Source: UMGS1590 sp036303105 (lineage in GTDB: Bacteria; Bacillota; Peptococcia; Peptococcales; Peptococcaceae). Taken from it: a stretch of 64,000 nt of DNA. The position numbers and the translations under genes were made by a program. Shown here in pieces: positions 8,170 through 16,662 of the stretch. The stretch covers positions 26,824 to 90,823 of the forward strand of contig JAXJBF010000137.1 in NCBI GenBank assembly GCA_036303105.1, read 5' to 3'. Under the pieces are notes generated by a model. It was not told the origin of the DNA and searched no databases. It saw nothing but the letters and a program-made list of their open reading frames with translations. Within the stretch, counting starts at the first letter, position 1. Every line of letters begins with the position of its first letter.

Positions 8170-9475
8170 GCGCAATTCTCTATATATGCAATTATCACGT
8201 TTATTAATTTTTTCAGCATGTGTATCCTTTTTATTGTTTTTAGCTTTAGATTATATTAGTAATACTGCTATTGACCATTATTTTCAGAAAACACAATACA
8301 TAGAAAAACATGACAATGAAAAAATACATGAAATGCAAGATTTTATAGATAATCAATCAATCGGTTCACAAGACAGTGAAAGACTATGGGAATGGGCAAA
8401 ACAGAACAAAATTGTATACCTTCAAATTATTAAAAATAATTTTTTGATTTTCGATTCTAAATTTCCAAACCAGGAACTTTGGGAAGATGAGATCAAAATT
8501 AATAATTTTCCTTGGGATGAATATTTCACTGTTCTCTTAGCGGATGGTGAAGTGCATATATCTATTATAAGCTTATATTCTTATCAGTTTTATAATTATG
8601 CTTTTATCTCAGAAATTATTGTGTGTTTTTGTATGTTTATTTTTCTTGTTCTGTTAGGAATTCGTAAAAAAATGGATTATATTGCAAAACTTAGCGATGA
8701 AATTGATATTTTAAAAGGAGGTAGTTTAGATTACTCGATTACAGTGAAAGGAAACGATGAAATTGCAGCATTGGCCAACGGACTTGAAAACATGCGATTA
8801 TCTTTTTATGATCTTATTCAGAAAGAAGGAGAGATGGTCAGAGAAAACCAAAGAATGATCACAGAAATGTCGCATGACTTGAGAACTCCAGTTACATCCA
8901 TCATTCTCTATACAGAAATATTAAAAAAAGACGCATATAAAGATAGCGAGCATCAAAAGCTTTACTTAGAAAAGATTGAATTGAAGGCTAGACGTTTAAA
9001 GCAGCTTACAGATCATCTTTTTGAATATGCATTAGTAGCTCGTAATGGAGAAAATGATATTGAATTAGAAAATGCTGAATGGATTGAAACGCTTTTTTAC
9101 GATGCATTCTCTGAAATGATTGCTTATTTAGAACAAAATGGCTTTATCGTCAATTTTTCAATGCAATGGCCTAAAAAGAAGATTTGCATTTCAACAGAAT
9201 GGATAATACGTATAATGGATAATATTACGTCAAATATTATTAAATATGCTGATAAAAATGAGCCTGTTTATATTTCTTTTGTTAATAATGAAGCATGGGT
9301 TGGACTAAAAATTTCTAACTCTGTTTCTTCTAAAACAAATTCTAAAGAAGTTGAAAGTAATGGAATTGGTATTCAGAGCATGAAAAATATGATGCATCAA
9401 ATGGGTGGAGAATGCAAGATCATAAAGCAGAAGAATAATTTTGAAGTTATACTGCTTTTTCCTTTTAAATTTTAA
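8150..9475 (+). CDS. Membrane sensor histidine kinase
   Basis: 441-aa kinase partner of the preceding regulator. Two membrane segments (about 14-34 and 150-172) flank an external sensor of roughly 110 residues; a HAMP-like linker, the H-box EMSHDLRTPVTS with His242, an N-box (IMDNITSNIIKYAD) and a G-box (NGIGIQSMKN) follow. The G1 box is atypical (ISNSVSS). The start is a TTG 20 bases inside the regulator gene with GGGGAAGGG 8 bases before it; an ATG at 8186 is an alternative. A strong bidirectional hairpin follows. The signal is unknown; envelope charge or cationic peptides are plausible by analogy with other systems near dlt-like genes. Confidence 0.88.
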   Translation: MIRKRIKRNSLYMQLSRLLIFSACVSFLLFLALDYISNTAIDHYFQKTQYIEKHDNEKIHEMQDFIDNQSIGSQDSERLWEWAKQNKIVYLQIIKNNFLIFDSKFPNQELWEDEIKINNFPWDEYFTVLLADGEVHISIISLYSYQFYNYAFISEIIVCFCMFIFLVLLGIRKKMDYIAKLSDEIDILKGGSLDYSITVKGNDEIAALANGLENMRLSFYDLIQKEGEMVRENQRMITEMSHDLRTPVTSIILYTEILKKDAYKDSEHQKLYLEKIELKARRLKQLTDHLFEYALVARNGENDIELENAEWIETLFYDAFSEMIAYLEQNGFIVNFSMQWPKKKICISTEWIIRIMDNITSNIIKYADKNEPVYISFVNNEAWVGLKISNSVSSKTNSKEVESNGIGIQSMKNMMHQMGGECKIIKQKNNFEVILLFPFKF

Positions 9476-9513
9476 CGGATTTAAAATACAAAAAATAATA
9501 TGCTTTTAGCAAT

Positions 9514-9567
9514 AAAAAAACGAAACAACGTAATAAATGGCATTTTATTACGTTGTTTCGTTTTTTT
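9514..9567. terminator. Bidirectional terminator between kinase gene and clpB
   Basis: A perfect 17-bp inverted repeat (9521-9537 and 9544-9560, sequence CGAAACAACGTAATAAA and its complement) has A-rich sequence before and a T-run after it. It can end the + strand operon and the convergent clpB transcript. Confidence 0.85.
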
Positions 9568-9597
9568 CATTTTTTATAGTAAATTTAAGTTAAAAAA

Positions 9598-12204
9598 TTA
9601 ATTTACTGTTTCAATTTGTGGTTGACACGATGCGATCAGTTCGCCATTTTCATTAAGATCTATTGATATTGTATCTCCTTCATGAACATCTCCCTCTAAA
9701 ATTAAACGGGCGGCAAGTGTTTCAACATTCTTTTGAATGAAACGTTTTAAAGGTCGTGCACCATATACTGGATCATAACCATTTTCTGTAATATAATTTT
9801 TTGCACTATTCGTTAATTTGATTTTCAGTTGTTGACCAGAAAGACGTTTATTCAAATTTTTAACCTGAAGATCAACAATATAGCCAATATTTTTTTGAGT
9901 TAATGGACGAAACATAATAATTTCGTCTAAACGATTAAGAAATTCGGGACGAAAATGAGTACGTAAATCATTTTTTACTAACTTTTTTGCTTGATCACTA
10001 ATTGATCCATCTTCTTCGATGCCTTCAAGCAGATATTGAGAACCAAGATTAGAAGTCATAATTAAAATAGTATTTTTAAAATCAACTGTTCGACCTTGAG
10101 AATCAGTAATACGACCATCATCTAGCACCTGAAGGAGTACATTAAAAACATCTGGATGAGCTTTTTCGACTTCATCAAACAAAACGACTGAATAAGGTTT
10201 TCTTCGAACAGCCTCTGTTAATTGCCCGCCTTCTTCATAACCTACATATCCTGGAGGAGCTCCAATTAGACGCGAAACAGAATATTTTTCCATATATTCA
10301 CTCATGTCAATACGCACCATATTATTTTCATCATCAAACAAAGCTTCTGCTAATGTTTTAGCCAGCTCAGTTTTCCCAACACCAGTAGGACCGAGGAAGA
10401 GGAAGGAACCAATTGGTTTGGTTGGATCTTTTATACCAGCCTTAGAACGAATGATAGCATCGGCTACTTTTTCAACAGCTTCGTCTTGTCCAATGACACG
10501 TTCATGCAGTTGTTTATCTAGATGCAAAATTTTTTGGCGTTCACCTTGCGTAAGTTTGGCAACAGGAATTCCGGTCCATCTAGAAACGATAGTTGCAATT
10601 TCATCTTCATCAACTGCTTCATGAACTAATTTTAGTGTGTTACTTTTGATCTTATTTTCTTCAGCTTCCAATTCACGTTGTAATTTTGGTAAAACGCCAT
10701 ATTGCAATTCGGACATTTTCGCCAAATCGCCTTGTCGCTCTGCTAATTCAATTTGATTATGAACATCAGCAATTTGATCGCGCAATTTTGCAGGTCGTTC
10801 AACAGCATTTTTTTCATTTTCCCACTGTGTATTAAGTACCTTTAATTTGTCTTCATTATCTGCAAGTTCTTTTTTTACGTTTTGCAAACGTTCTTTACTT
10901 AAAGAATCATTTTCTTTTTCAAGGGACATTTCATCAAGTTTAAGTTGAAGATTACGGTGTTCCAGTTCATCAATTTCTTCTGGCTTTGAATTTTGCTCTG
11001 TCTTAATTTGTGCACATGCCTCATCTATTAAGTCAATAGCTTTATCTGGAAGAAACCGATCAGTAATATAACGATCTGAAAGAGAAGCTGCAGAAATAAG
11101 TGCATTGTCAGTAATACGAACACCATGGTACGTTTGATAATTCTCCCGTAGTCCACGTAAAATGGTTATAGTCTCATCGACTGTCGGTTCATCAACTAAG
11201 ACACGTTGAAAACGACGTTCAAGAGCAGCATCTTTTTCAATATATTGACGATACTCATTTAACGTTGTTGCGCCAATACAATGCAGTTCTCCACGAGCTA
11301 ACATAGGTTTTAACAAATTTCCTGCGTCCATTGCACCATCAGTTTTCCCTGCGCCAACAATTAAATGCAATTCATCGATGAATAGAATAATGCGACCATC
11401 GCTTTTTTTAACTTCATTGAGAACTGCCTTTAATCGCTCTTCAAATTCACCTCGATATTTTGCACCGGCAACAAGGGAGCCCATATCCAACGAAAAGATG
11501 GTTTTATCTTTTAACGAATCTGGAACATCCCCTTTAACAATACGTTCTGCCAAACCTTCAACTACGGCGGTTTTACCAACACCAGGTTCACCGATAAGAA
11601 CAGGATTATTTTTTGTTTTTCTAGAAAGAATACGAACAACATTGCGGATTTCTTCATCACGACCAATAATAGGATCTAATTTTTGGTTTCGTGCTTTTTC
11701 GACTAAATCTTGTCCATACTTTTTTAAACTATCATAGGTTTCCTCAGGACTATCTGTTGTAACAGTCTGGTTTCCACGAATATCTTTTAATACATGAAGG
11801 AAATTATCTAATGTAATATCATACTGTCGAAATAAATTTGATATAGAGGGACTAGGGTGCCTTAACATTGCAAGAAAAAGATGTTCAACAGATACATATT
11901 CATCTCCCATACGCTTTGCTTCATCTTCAGCATAATTCAACGTATGATTCAAATATTGGCCAACATATTGTTGACCACCCTGCGATTTTACCTTTGCATC
12001 TAAATTATGTTTTAGGCTATTTTGAAATGCTTTCTGGTCAATGCCCATTTTTTCTATTAATTGAGCAATTAAACTATTATCTTGATGCGTTAAAGCATAT
12101 AAAAGATGCTCTTGTTCAATTTCCTGATTTCCGAAATCTAATGCAATTTTTTGCAAGTCATTGATTGCTTCAATTGACTTTTTGGTGAATTTATCAACTT
12201 GCAT
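9598..12204 (-). CDS. clpB: ATP-dependent protein disaggregase ClpB
   Basis: Hexameric AAA+ chaperone that pulls proteins out of aggregates with DnaK. In order: Clp N-domain repeats, first ATPase module (GEPGVGKT, FIDELH), a long coiled-coil middle domain (about residues 400-520) that separates ClpB from ClpC or ClpA, and second ATPase module (GPTGVGKTELAKTLAEAL). I start at the ATG at 12204 with AAGGAGG before it, giving 868 aa, close to E. coli ClpB (857); an upstream in-frame ATG at 12231 lacks a ribosome site. A promoter overlapping a CIRCE operator sits upstream, so HrcA heat-shock control is expected. Confidence 0.96.
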   Translation of the reverse strand: MQVDKFTKKSIEAINDLQKIALDFGNQEIEQEHLLYALTHQDNSLIAQLIEKMGIDQKAFQNSLKHNLDAKVKSQGGQQYVGQYLNHTLNYAEDEAKRMGDEYVSVEHLFLAMLRHPSPSISNLFRQYDITLDNFLHVLKDIRGNQTVTTDSPEETYDSLKKYGQDLVEKARNQKLDPIIGRDEEIRNVVRILSRKTKNNPVLIGEPGVGKTAVVEGLAERIVKGDVPDSLKDKTIFSLDMGSLVAGAKYRGEFEERLKAVLNEVKKSDGRIILFIDELHLIVGAGKTDGAMDAGNLLKPMLARGELHCIGATTLNEYRQYIEKDAALERRFQRVLVDEPTVDETITILRGLRENYQTYHGVRITDNALISAASLSDRYITDRFLPDKAIDLIDEACAQIKTEQNSKPEEIDELEHRNLQLKLDEMSLEKENDSLSKERLQNVKKELADNEDKLKVLNTQWENEKNAVERPAKLRDQIADVHNQIELAERQGDLAKMSELQYGVLPKLQRELEAEENKIKSNTLKLVHEAVDEDEIATIVSRWTGIPVAKLTQGERQKILHLDKQLHERVIGQDEAVEKVADAIIRSKAGIKDPTKPIGSFLFLGPTGVGKTELAKTLAEALFDDENNMVRIDMSEYMEKYSVSRLIGAPPGYVGYEEGGQLTEAVRRKPYSVVLFDEVEKAHPDVFNVLLQVLDDGRITDSQGRTVDFKNTILIMTSNLGSQYLLEGIEEDGSISDQAKKLVKNDLRTHFRPEFLNRLDEIIMFRPLTQKNIGYIVDLQVKNLNKRLSGQQLKIKLTNSAKNYITENGYDPVYGARPLKRFIQKNVETLAARLILEGDVHEGDTISIDLNENGELIASCQPQIETVN

Positions 12205-12237
12205 ATCCAATTGCCTCCTTAGCTTTTTCATAGATAT

Positions 12238-12266
12238 ATTATAGCACCATTTATTAGCACTCGCAA
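12238..12266 (-). promoter_or_regulatory. clpB sigma-A-type promoter
   Basis: On the minus strand a TTGCGA -35 (12266-12261), 17-base spacer and perfect TATAAT -10 (12243-12238) lie just upstream of clpB. The -35 hexamer is inside the CIRCE element, so a bound repressor would block polymerase. Confidence 0.6.
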
Positions 12267-12280
12267 TAGATGAGTGCTAA
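12254..12280. promoter_or_regulatory. CIRCE operator (HrcA binding site)
   Basis: Perfect TTAGCACTC - 9 bases - GAGTGCTAA inverted repeat, the consensus CIRCE element bound by HrcA. It overlaps the clpB promoter, implying HrcA repression of clpB; many low-GC Firmicutes use CtsR for this gene instead. Confidence 0.95.
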
Positions 12281-12289
12281 TATTTTCTC

Positions 12290-12318
12290 TTGATATATAT
12301 TATCCTGTTAATTATAGT
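12290..12318 (+). promoter_or_regulatory. Candidate promoter for the DUF389 gene
   Basis: TTGATA (12290-12295), 17 bases, TATAGT (12313-12318) on the + strand, about 60 bases before the DUF389 start. It lies just outside the CIRCE element, so heat-shock control could extend to this divergent gene. Confidence 0.4.
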
Positions 12319-12379
12319 AATATATATGCTATACTGAGCATAACATTATTATTTTTCAATACGAAAGAGGAGATGACAG

Positions 12380-13414
12380 ATGAAAATTTCAGATATTTTA
12401 AAAGATGCCTTTTCGCTAAAAAATGACACCGCAGAGCAAGAGGAGATTCGTACCCGATTGATCGAAGGAGGACAAGTTTCAGGATCAAATCTAGGAATAC
12501 TAATGCTCGCTATTTTAATTGCATCAATCGGCCTAAACATGAATTCTACGGCAGTCATCATTGGCGCAATGTTAATTTCACCGCTAATGGGTAGTATCCA
12601 GGCAGCTGCTTACGGAATTGCAAGTGCCGATTTAAAACTATTTCGCAAATCTTCAATCGGCTTATTTTTTCAAATTTTCCTTAGTTTATTAACTTCAACT
12701 TTATATTTTAAAATTTCTCCTATTTCAACAGCGACATCTGAACTTCTAGCACGCACTCAGCCAACCATATGGGATGTTTTAATTGCACTATGCGGTGGTT
12801 TAGCTGGTATTATCGGTATGACTAGAACAGAAAAAACCAATGTTTTGCCAGGTGTTGCTATTGCAACAGCGCTTATGCCACCACTTTGCACTTGTGGATA
12901 TGGTATTGCAACGGGACAATGGGAATTTTTATGGGGAGCCGGATATCTTTTCTGTGTAAATGCATATTTCATCTTATTTGCATCGACGTTAATTCTTGAA
13001 ATATTAAATGTACCCAAAAAACATGTGATGTTAAGTAATAAACAGAGACAGGCAATAAAAAGAAAAATTATTATAAATACGATTATAGTTATTTTGCCTA
13101 GCATATTTGTTGCTTACAACATGGTCCAAACAGCTAATAATGACAGAAATTCTATAACCGGTTTTTCTGATTCTCAAACAACAGTTAGCGTTGAAACGTT
13201 ATCAGAAGAAGCCTCGATTTTATTCCCAGATATTTCAGCGCTTAGTGTCAAACAAGTTGAAAACGTTAACATGAACAATGGATCAATGTCTCAAGCCTTG
13301 GAATTAGATGTAAAATTATCTGAGGCTTTCAGCGACATTGAAAAGCAACAATTTAAAGAGTGGATAGAATATATTTATCAGGAAAATATTGCTATCAACT
13401 ATATTATTCAATGA
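12380..13414 (+). CDS. DUF389 family membrane protein
   Basis: 344-aa membrane protein of the DUF389 (TIGR00341-like) family, function unknown. Family hallmarks are the early SNLGILMLAILIASIGLNMN helix, the STAVIIGAMLISPLMGSI segment and the later VAIATALMPPLCTCGYG segment. About six membrane helices fill residues 30-250; the C-terminal ~90 residues are soluble, polar and poorly conserved. The ATG has GAGGAGATGACAG before it. It is divergent from clpB and followed by two hairpins; it is not in an operon. Transport has been proposed for the family but nothing here shows a substrate. Confidence 0.88.
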   Translation: MKISDILKDAFSLKNDTAEQEEIRTRLIEGGQVSGSNLGILMLAILIASIGLNMNSTAVIIGAMLISPLMGSIQAAAYGIASADLKLFRKSSIGLFFQIFLSLLTSTLYFKISPISTATSELLARTQPTIWDVLIALCGGLAGIIGMTRTEKTNVLPGVAIATALMPPLCTCGYGIATGQWEFLWGAGYLFCVNAYFILFASTLILEILNVPKKHVMLSNKQRQAIKRKIIINTIIVILPSIFVAYNMVQTANNDRNSITGFSDSQTTVSVETLSEEASILFPDISALSVKQVENVNMNNGSMSQALELDVKLSEAFSDIEKQQFKEWIEYIYQENIAINYIIQ

Positions 13415-13426
13415 TAGGAAAAAAAC

Positions 13427-13452
13427 GCAAAACTATAGATCTATAGTTTTGC
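13427..13452. terminator. Palindromic hairpin, probable terminator
   Basis: GCAAAACTATAGA and its exact complement form a 26-base palindrome; on the minus strand it is followed by seven T residues. It could end read-through from the pcrA-xer transcript and overlaps the 3' region of the DUF389 gene. Confidence 0.6.
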
Positions 13453-13503
13453 GCACAGATAAACTTCGCATAATAAATATTATGTTAACTTTTTTATTTA
13501 ATA

Positions 13504-13538
13504 ATTTTAGCGTCCAATAAGCCATTGGACGCTAAAAT
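13504..13538. terminator. 15-bp hairpin after the Xer recombinase gene
   Basis: ATTTTAGCGTCCAAT (13504-13518), loop AAGCC, and its exact complement (13524-13538) lie 4 bases beyond the recombinase stop. Stem and flanks fit a bidirectional terminator between convergent genes. Confidence 0.65.
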
Positions 13539-13542
13539 CTGC

Positions 13543-14445
13543 CTAGCTAGATCTAGGATGAAATTCATGGTATTGTCTTTCAATATCTTTAAACGCTATA
13601 TGAACATAAATTTGTGTTGTTGAGATATCGGAATGTCCAAGCATCTCCTGTATAGCACGTAAATCAACACCGTTTTCTAAAAGATGTGTAGCAAATGTAT
13701 GTCGGATAGTATGTGGTGTTACGCTAAAAGGTATTCCAGCTAATTTCGCGTATTTTTTTATAATTTTCCATATCGCTTGTCGGCTCATAGGTTGCTGGCG
13801 ATTTGATAAAAACAAATGCTCATTCGGCTTCACATGCATAGAACTTCTAGCTTGTAAATACTCAGTAATGCATTTTTTAGCCATATTCCCAAAAGGTATT
13901 AATCGCTCTTTGCTACCTTTTCCAATCACACGAATAAACTGTTCTTCTGAATAATAACGATCTAATGTTAGATCAACCAACTCCGATACTCGAATGCCTG
14001 TTGCATACATTAATTCAAGAATTGCCACATCTCTTTTCCCATATATTGTATTTCTTGGCACACTATTAATCATTGCATCTATCTGTTCCAAAGTAAGTAC
14101 CAAAGGAAGTTTACTTGTTTTTTTAACGTGATCAACAACAGTGAGTGTCTGTAATAGAATCCCATTTTCAGCAAGGTAATTTACGAAACCTTTTAACGCT
14201 GTAATTTTTCTTGCAATTGTAGTTGCCTTGTATTGTTTTCCAAGGTTATTTTTATATTTATGTATGGTTAGCTGATCTATATTAATGAGCGTCTGATCTT
14301 CTTTGATTAACCATTTATAAAATTGAGTTAAGTCGATACGATAACTTTCAATTGTATTTTCGGACAGGCCCTTTTCAACAGAGAGCATAAGCAAATAGTC
14401 AGTTAAAATGTTTTCAAAGTCATCCAATTTTATATCACTTCTCAC
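13543..14445 (-). CDS. Tyrosine site-specific recombinase, XerC/XerD-like
   Basis: 300-aa tyrosine recombinase of the Xer type, the size and architecture of enzymes that resolve chromosome dimers at dif. An N-terminal SAM-like core-binding domain (about 10-95) precedes the catalytic domain. Catalytic residues are visible: Arg in ATGIRVSELVDL, HTIRH for the second His/Arg, LGHSDISTTQIYVHI for the last His and nucleophile Tyr. The GTG start overlaps the pcrA stop by 4 bases (GTGA), indicating translational coupling. It is not next to an integrated element, so a housekeeping Xer enzyme is more likely than a phage integrase. XerC cannot be separated from XerD here. Confidence 0.88.
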   Translation of the reverse strand: MRSDIKLDDFENILTDYLLMLSVEKGLSENTIESYRIDLTQFYKWLIKEDQTLINIDQLTIHKYKNNLGKQYKATTIARKITALKGFVNYLAENGILLQTLTVVDHVKKTSKLPLVLTLEQIDAMINSVPRNTIYGKRDVAILELMYATGIRVSELVDLTLDRYYSEEQFIRVIGKGSKERLIPFGNMAKKCITEYLQARSSMHVKPNEHLFLSNRQQPMSRQAIWKIIKKYAKLAGIPFSVTPHTIRHTFATHLLENGVDLRAIQEMLGHSDISTTQIYVHIAFKDIERQYHEFHPRSS

Positions 14446-16592
14446 TTCTTCGATATAGGCGCATACCGCGCATCAAGTGTCTTTAGTCCTTGACTAGGGA
14501 ATGCAACTGTAATTTTTGTTTGCTCTATAGAATCAACGCTGACAACGACCCCTTCTCCCCAACTTGAATGGATCACCTTTTCTCCAACAGAATAACTTAC
14601 ATTAGTTTTAGTTTCTTTTTTATGCGCAGGGGAAATTATATTTTTATGGTGCCTAATTTTACTTACATTGCTATAAAATTGCTCATCTAATTCCGAAAAG
14701 AACTCTGACGGTGGATTATACATAAATCGTCCATGGATCATTCGTTGACGCGCACTAGTTATGAATAATTGCTCTTTTGCACGTGTAAAAGCAACATAGC
14801 AAAGTCTGCGTTCCTCTTCTAAACCCGCATTTTCTTTCTTTGCACGAAAATGCGGAAATAACTCCTGTTCAAAACCCGCGATAAAGACTATAGGAAATTC
14901 CAAGCCTTTACTTGAATGCATGGTCATAATGCTTACTGTATCTTCATTCATCGAGGCTTGATCCAAATCAGTATATAGTGCAATCTCTTCAAGAAACCCA
15001 CTTAAATTTCTTTCTTCATAATCTATGTCTTTTACGTCAAATTCTTTTGCTACCGAAAGAAATTCATTAATATTATCCATATCTAATTCAGCAGCCATAG
15101 GATCGGTATCGTAAAGATATTTAACATATCCTGATTGATTGATCACATAGTCCAACAACGGCTCCATTTCGTATTCTAATGCGATTTCTTTTCCTTCAAT
15201 AATGAACGAGTGAAAATCCTTCAAGGCCTCTTTTGCTCTTTTGGATATGTTTAAATCGGGATCAATTAGACAATCTACTAAGGTTGTTTCAGGATGCTGA
15301 AGATGAAAATCGACTATTTTATTCCATGTTTGATCACCAATTCCCCGTTTTGGAATATTAATAATGCGATGCAAGTTGACCGCGTCATTTGGATTAGCGA
15401 TAACATACAAATATGCTAATATATCCTTTATCTCTCGACGTTGAAAAAACTTGATACCTCCATAGATTTTATAAGGAAGTCTATTGTCAACAAAAACTTT
15501 CTCTATTGAACGAAACTGTGCTGTAGTTCGAATCAACACAGCAAAATCGCTATAATGATAGTCAGACTTTTCCATAATATCTTTTATCTGACGAACAATA
15601 AAATATGCCTCATCTCGATCATCATCGGCCTCATAATAAATAACTTTAGCACCTTCTTCATTTCGAGTCCATAAAACTTTATCCTTTCTCATGCTATTAT
15701 TAGCTATAACTGCATTTGCGAGGTTCAAAATAGTTTTAGTAGATCGATAATTTTCCTCAAGCTTTATGACTTTGGCTTCTGGATAATCTTTTTCGAAGCT
15801 AAGAATATTTTGCACATCGGCGCCACGCCACTCATAAATAGATTGATCGTCATCACCAACTACGCAAATATTTTGGTACTTGTTGCCGAGTAAATGAACA
15901 AATTCATACTGAATTCTATTTGTATCTTGGTATTCATCAACCATTATATATTGAAAGCGATCCTGATAATACTCTAAAACATCTGGATGCTCTTTAAATA
16001 ATTTAACAGTCATACAAAGAATGTCATCAAAATCAATAGCGTTATTATTATGTAAAGTCTCTTGGTATTTTTGTATAACCTCAAGTATTATTTCTGGAAG
16101 TATGCCATTTTTTCCATATAGGTTTATGGCCTCTGTTAAATCAAAATATGTATTTTTTAAATGCGAAATATTATTTAATACACTGCTTGGTTTTAAATAA
16201 TCAGAGTCTATATTATATTCCTTAAGAATACGTTTAATAATATTTAATTGATCTGACGTGTCATATATTACAAAGTTTGCATTTAACGAAGTATGTTCTA
16301 CTTCAAAGCGCAAAATTTGTAGGCAAGCCGAATGAAAGGTGCGCGCCCAGATGTGTGCACCTTTTTCACCAATCATATTAATAATTCTATCTCTCATTTC
16401 ATTGGCCGCTTTATTCGTAAATGTAATTGCCAAAATGTTGTATGGTGAAATGGCACATTCTTCGATCAAATAAGCTATACGATGAACGAGTACATTGGTT
16501 TTACCCGATCCGGCTCCAGCTAAAATTAACAGCGGACCCTCTGTTGTCAAAACAGCTTCCAATTGTTGTGGATTTAATATTGATAAGTCCAT
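14442..16592 (-). CDS. pcrA: ATP-dependent DNA helicase PcrA (UvrD family)
   Basis: 716-aa SF1A 3'-5' helicase acting in repair and in clearing recombination or transcription intermediates. Motifs in order: NPQQLEAV Q-motif, GAGSGKTNVL (Walker A), ITFTNKAA, VDEYQDTN (Walker B), GDDDQSIYEWRGAD, EENYRSTKTILN, MHSSKGLEFP, and VAFTRAKEQL. The C-terminal tail ends in the Tudor-like GEKVIHSSWGEGVV segment that in PcrA contacts RNA polymerase. Length matches Gram-positive PcrA (~720 aa). GGAGAATCTT precedes the ATG. It is cotranscribed with the Xer gene. Confidence 0.95.
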   Translation of the reverse strand: MDLSILNPQQLEAVLTTEGPLLILAGAGSGKTNVLVHRIAYLIEECAISPYNILAITFTNKAANEMRDRIINMIGEKGAHIWARTFHSACLQILRFEVEHTSLNANFVIYDTSDQLNIIKRILKEYNIDSDYLKPSSVLNNISHLKNTYFDLTEAINLYGKNGILPEIILEVIQKYQETLHNNNAIDFDDILCMTVKLFKEHPDVLEYYQDRFQYIMVDEYQDTNRIQYEFVHLLGNKYQNICVVGDDDQSIYEWRGADVQNILSFEKDYPEAKVIKLEENYRSTKTILNLANAVIANNSMRKDKVLWTRNEEGAKVIYYEADDDRDEAYFIVRQIKDIMEKSDYHYSDFAVLIRTTAQFRSIEKVFVDNRLPYKIYGGIKFFQRREIKDILAYLYVIANPNDAVNLHRIINIPKRGIGDQTWNKIVDFHLQHPETTLVDCLIDPDLNISKRAKEALKDFHSFIIEGKEIALEYEMEPLLDYVINQSGYVKYLYDTDPMAAELDMDNINEFLSVAKEFDVKDIDYEERNLSGFLEEIALYTDLDQASMNEDTVSIMTMHSSKGLEFPIVFIAGFEQELFPHFRAKKENAGLEEERRLCYVAFTRAKEQLFITSARQRMIHGRFMYNPPSEFFSELDEQFYSNVSKIRHHKNIISPAHKKETKTNVSYSVGEKVIHSSWGEGVVVSVDSIEQTKITVAFPSQGLKTLDARYAPISKK

Positions 16593-16620
16593 AAGATTCT
16601 CCTGTTCGTAATTAAATGAA

Positions 16621-16655
16621 AAGCACTTCTAATAGACATCTTATTAGAAGTGCTT
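16621..16655. terminator. Hairpin terminator between the activase pair and pcrA
   Basis: AAGCACTTCTAATA and its complement (16642-16655) form a 14-bp stem with a 7-base loop, followed by TTTTCATTT on the minus strand. It ends the iron-sulfur gene pair transcript before pcrA. Confidence 0.75.
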
Positions 16656-16662
16656 CATTTTT

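Noticed and set aside
9514..9567. Inverted repeat considered as a CRISPR or mobile-element end
   Set aside because: Single copy, with A/T runs typical of a terminator between convergent genes; no repeats or spacers nearby.
11378..11737. 119-codon frame antisense to clpB
   Set aside because: Falls opposite the first ATPase module of clpB; composition is a shadow of the coding strand.
13543..14445. Xer-type recombinase considered as a phage or island integrase
   Set aside because: No attachment repeats, tRNA target or phage genes nearby; size and coupling to pcrA fit a housekeeping Xer enzyme.
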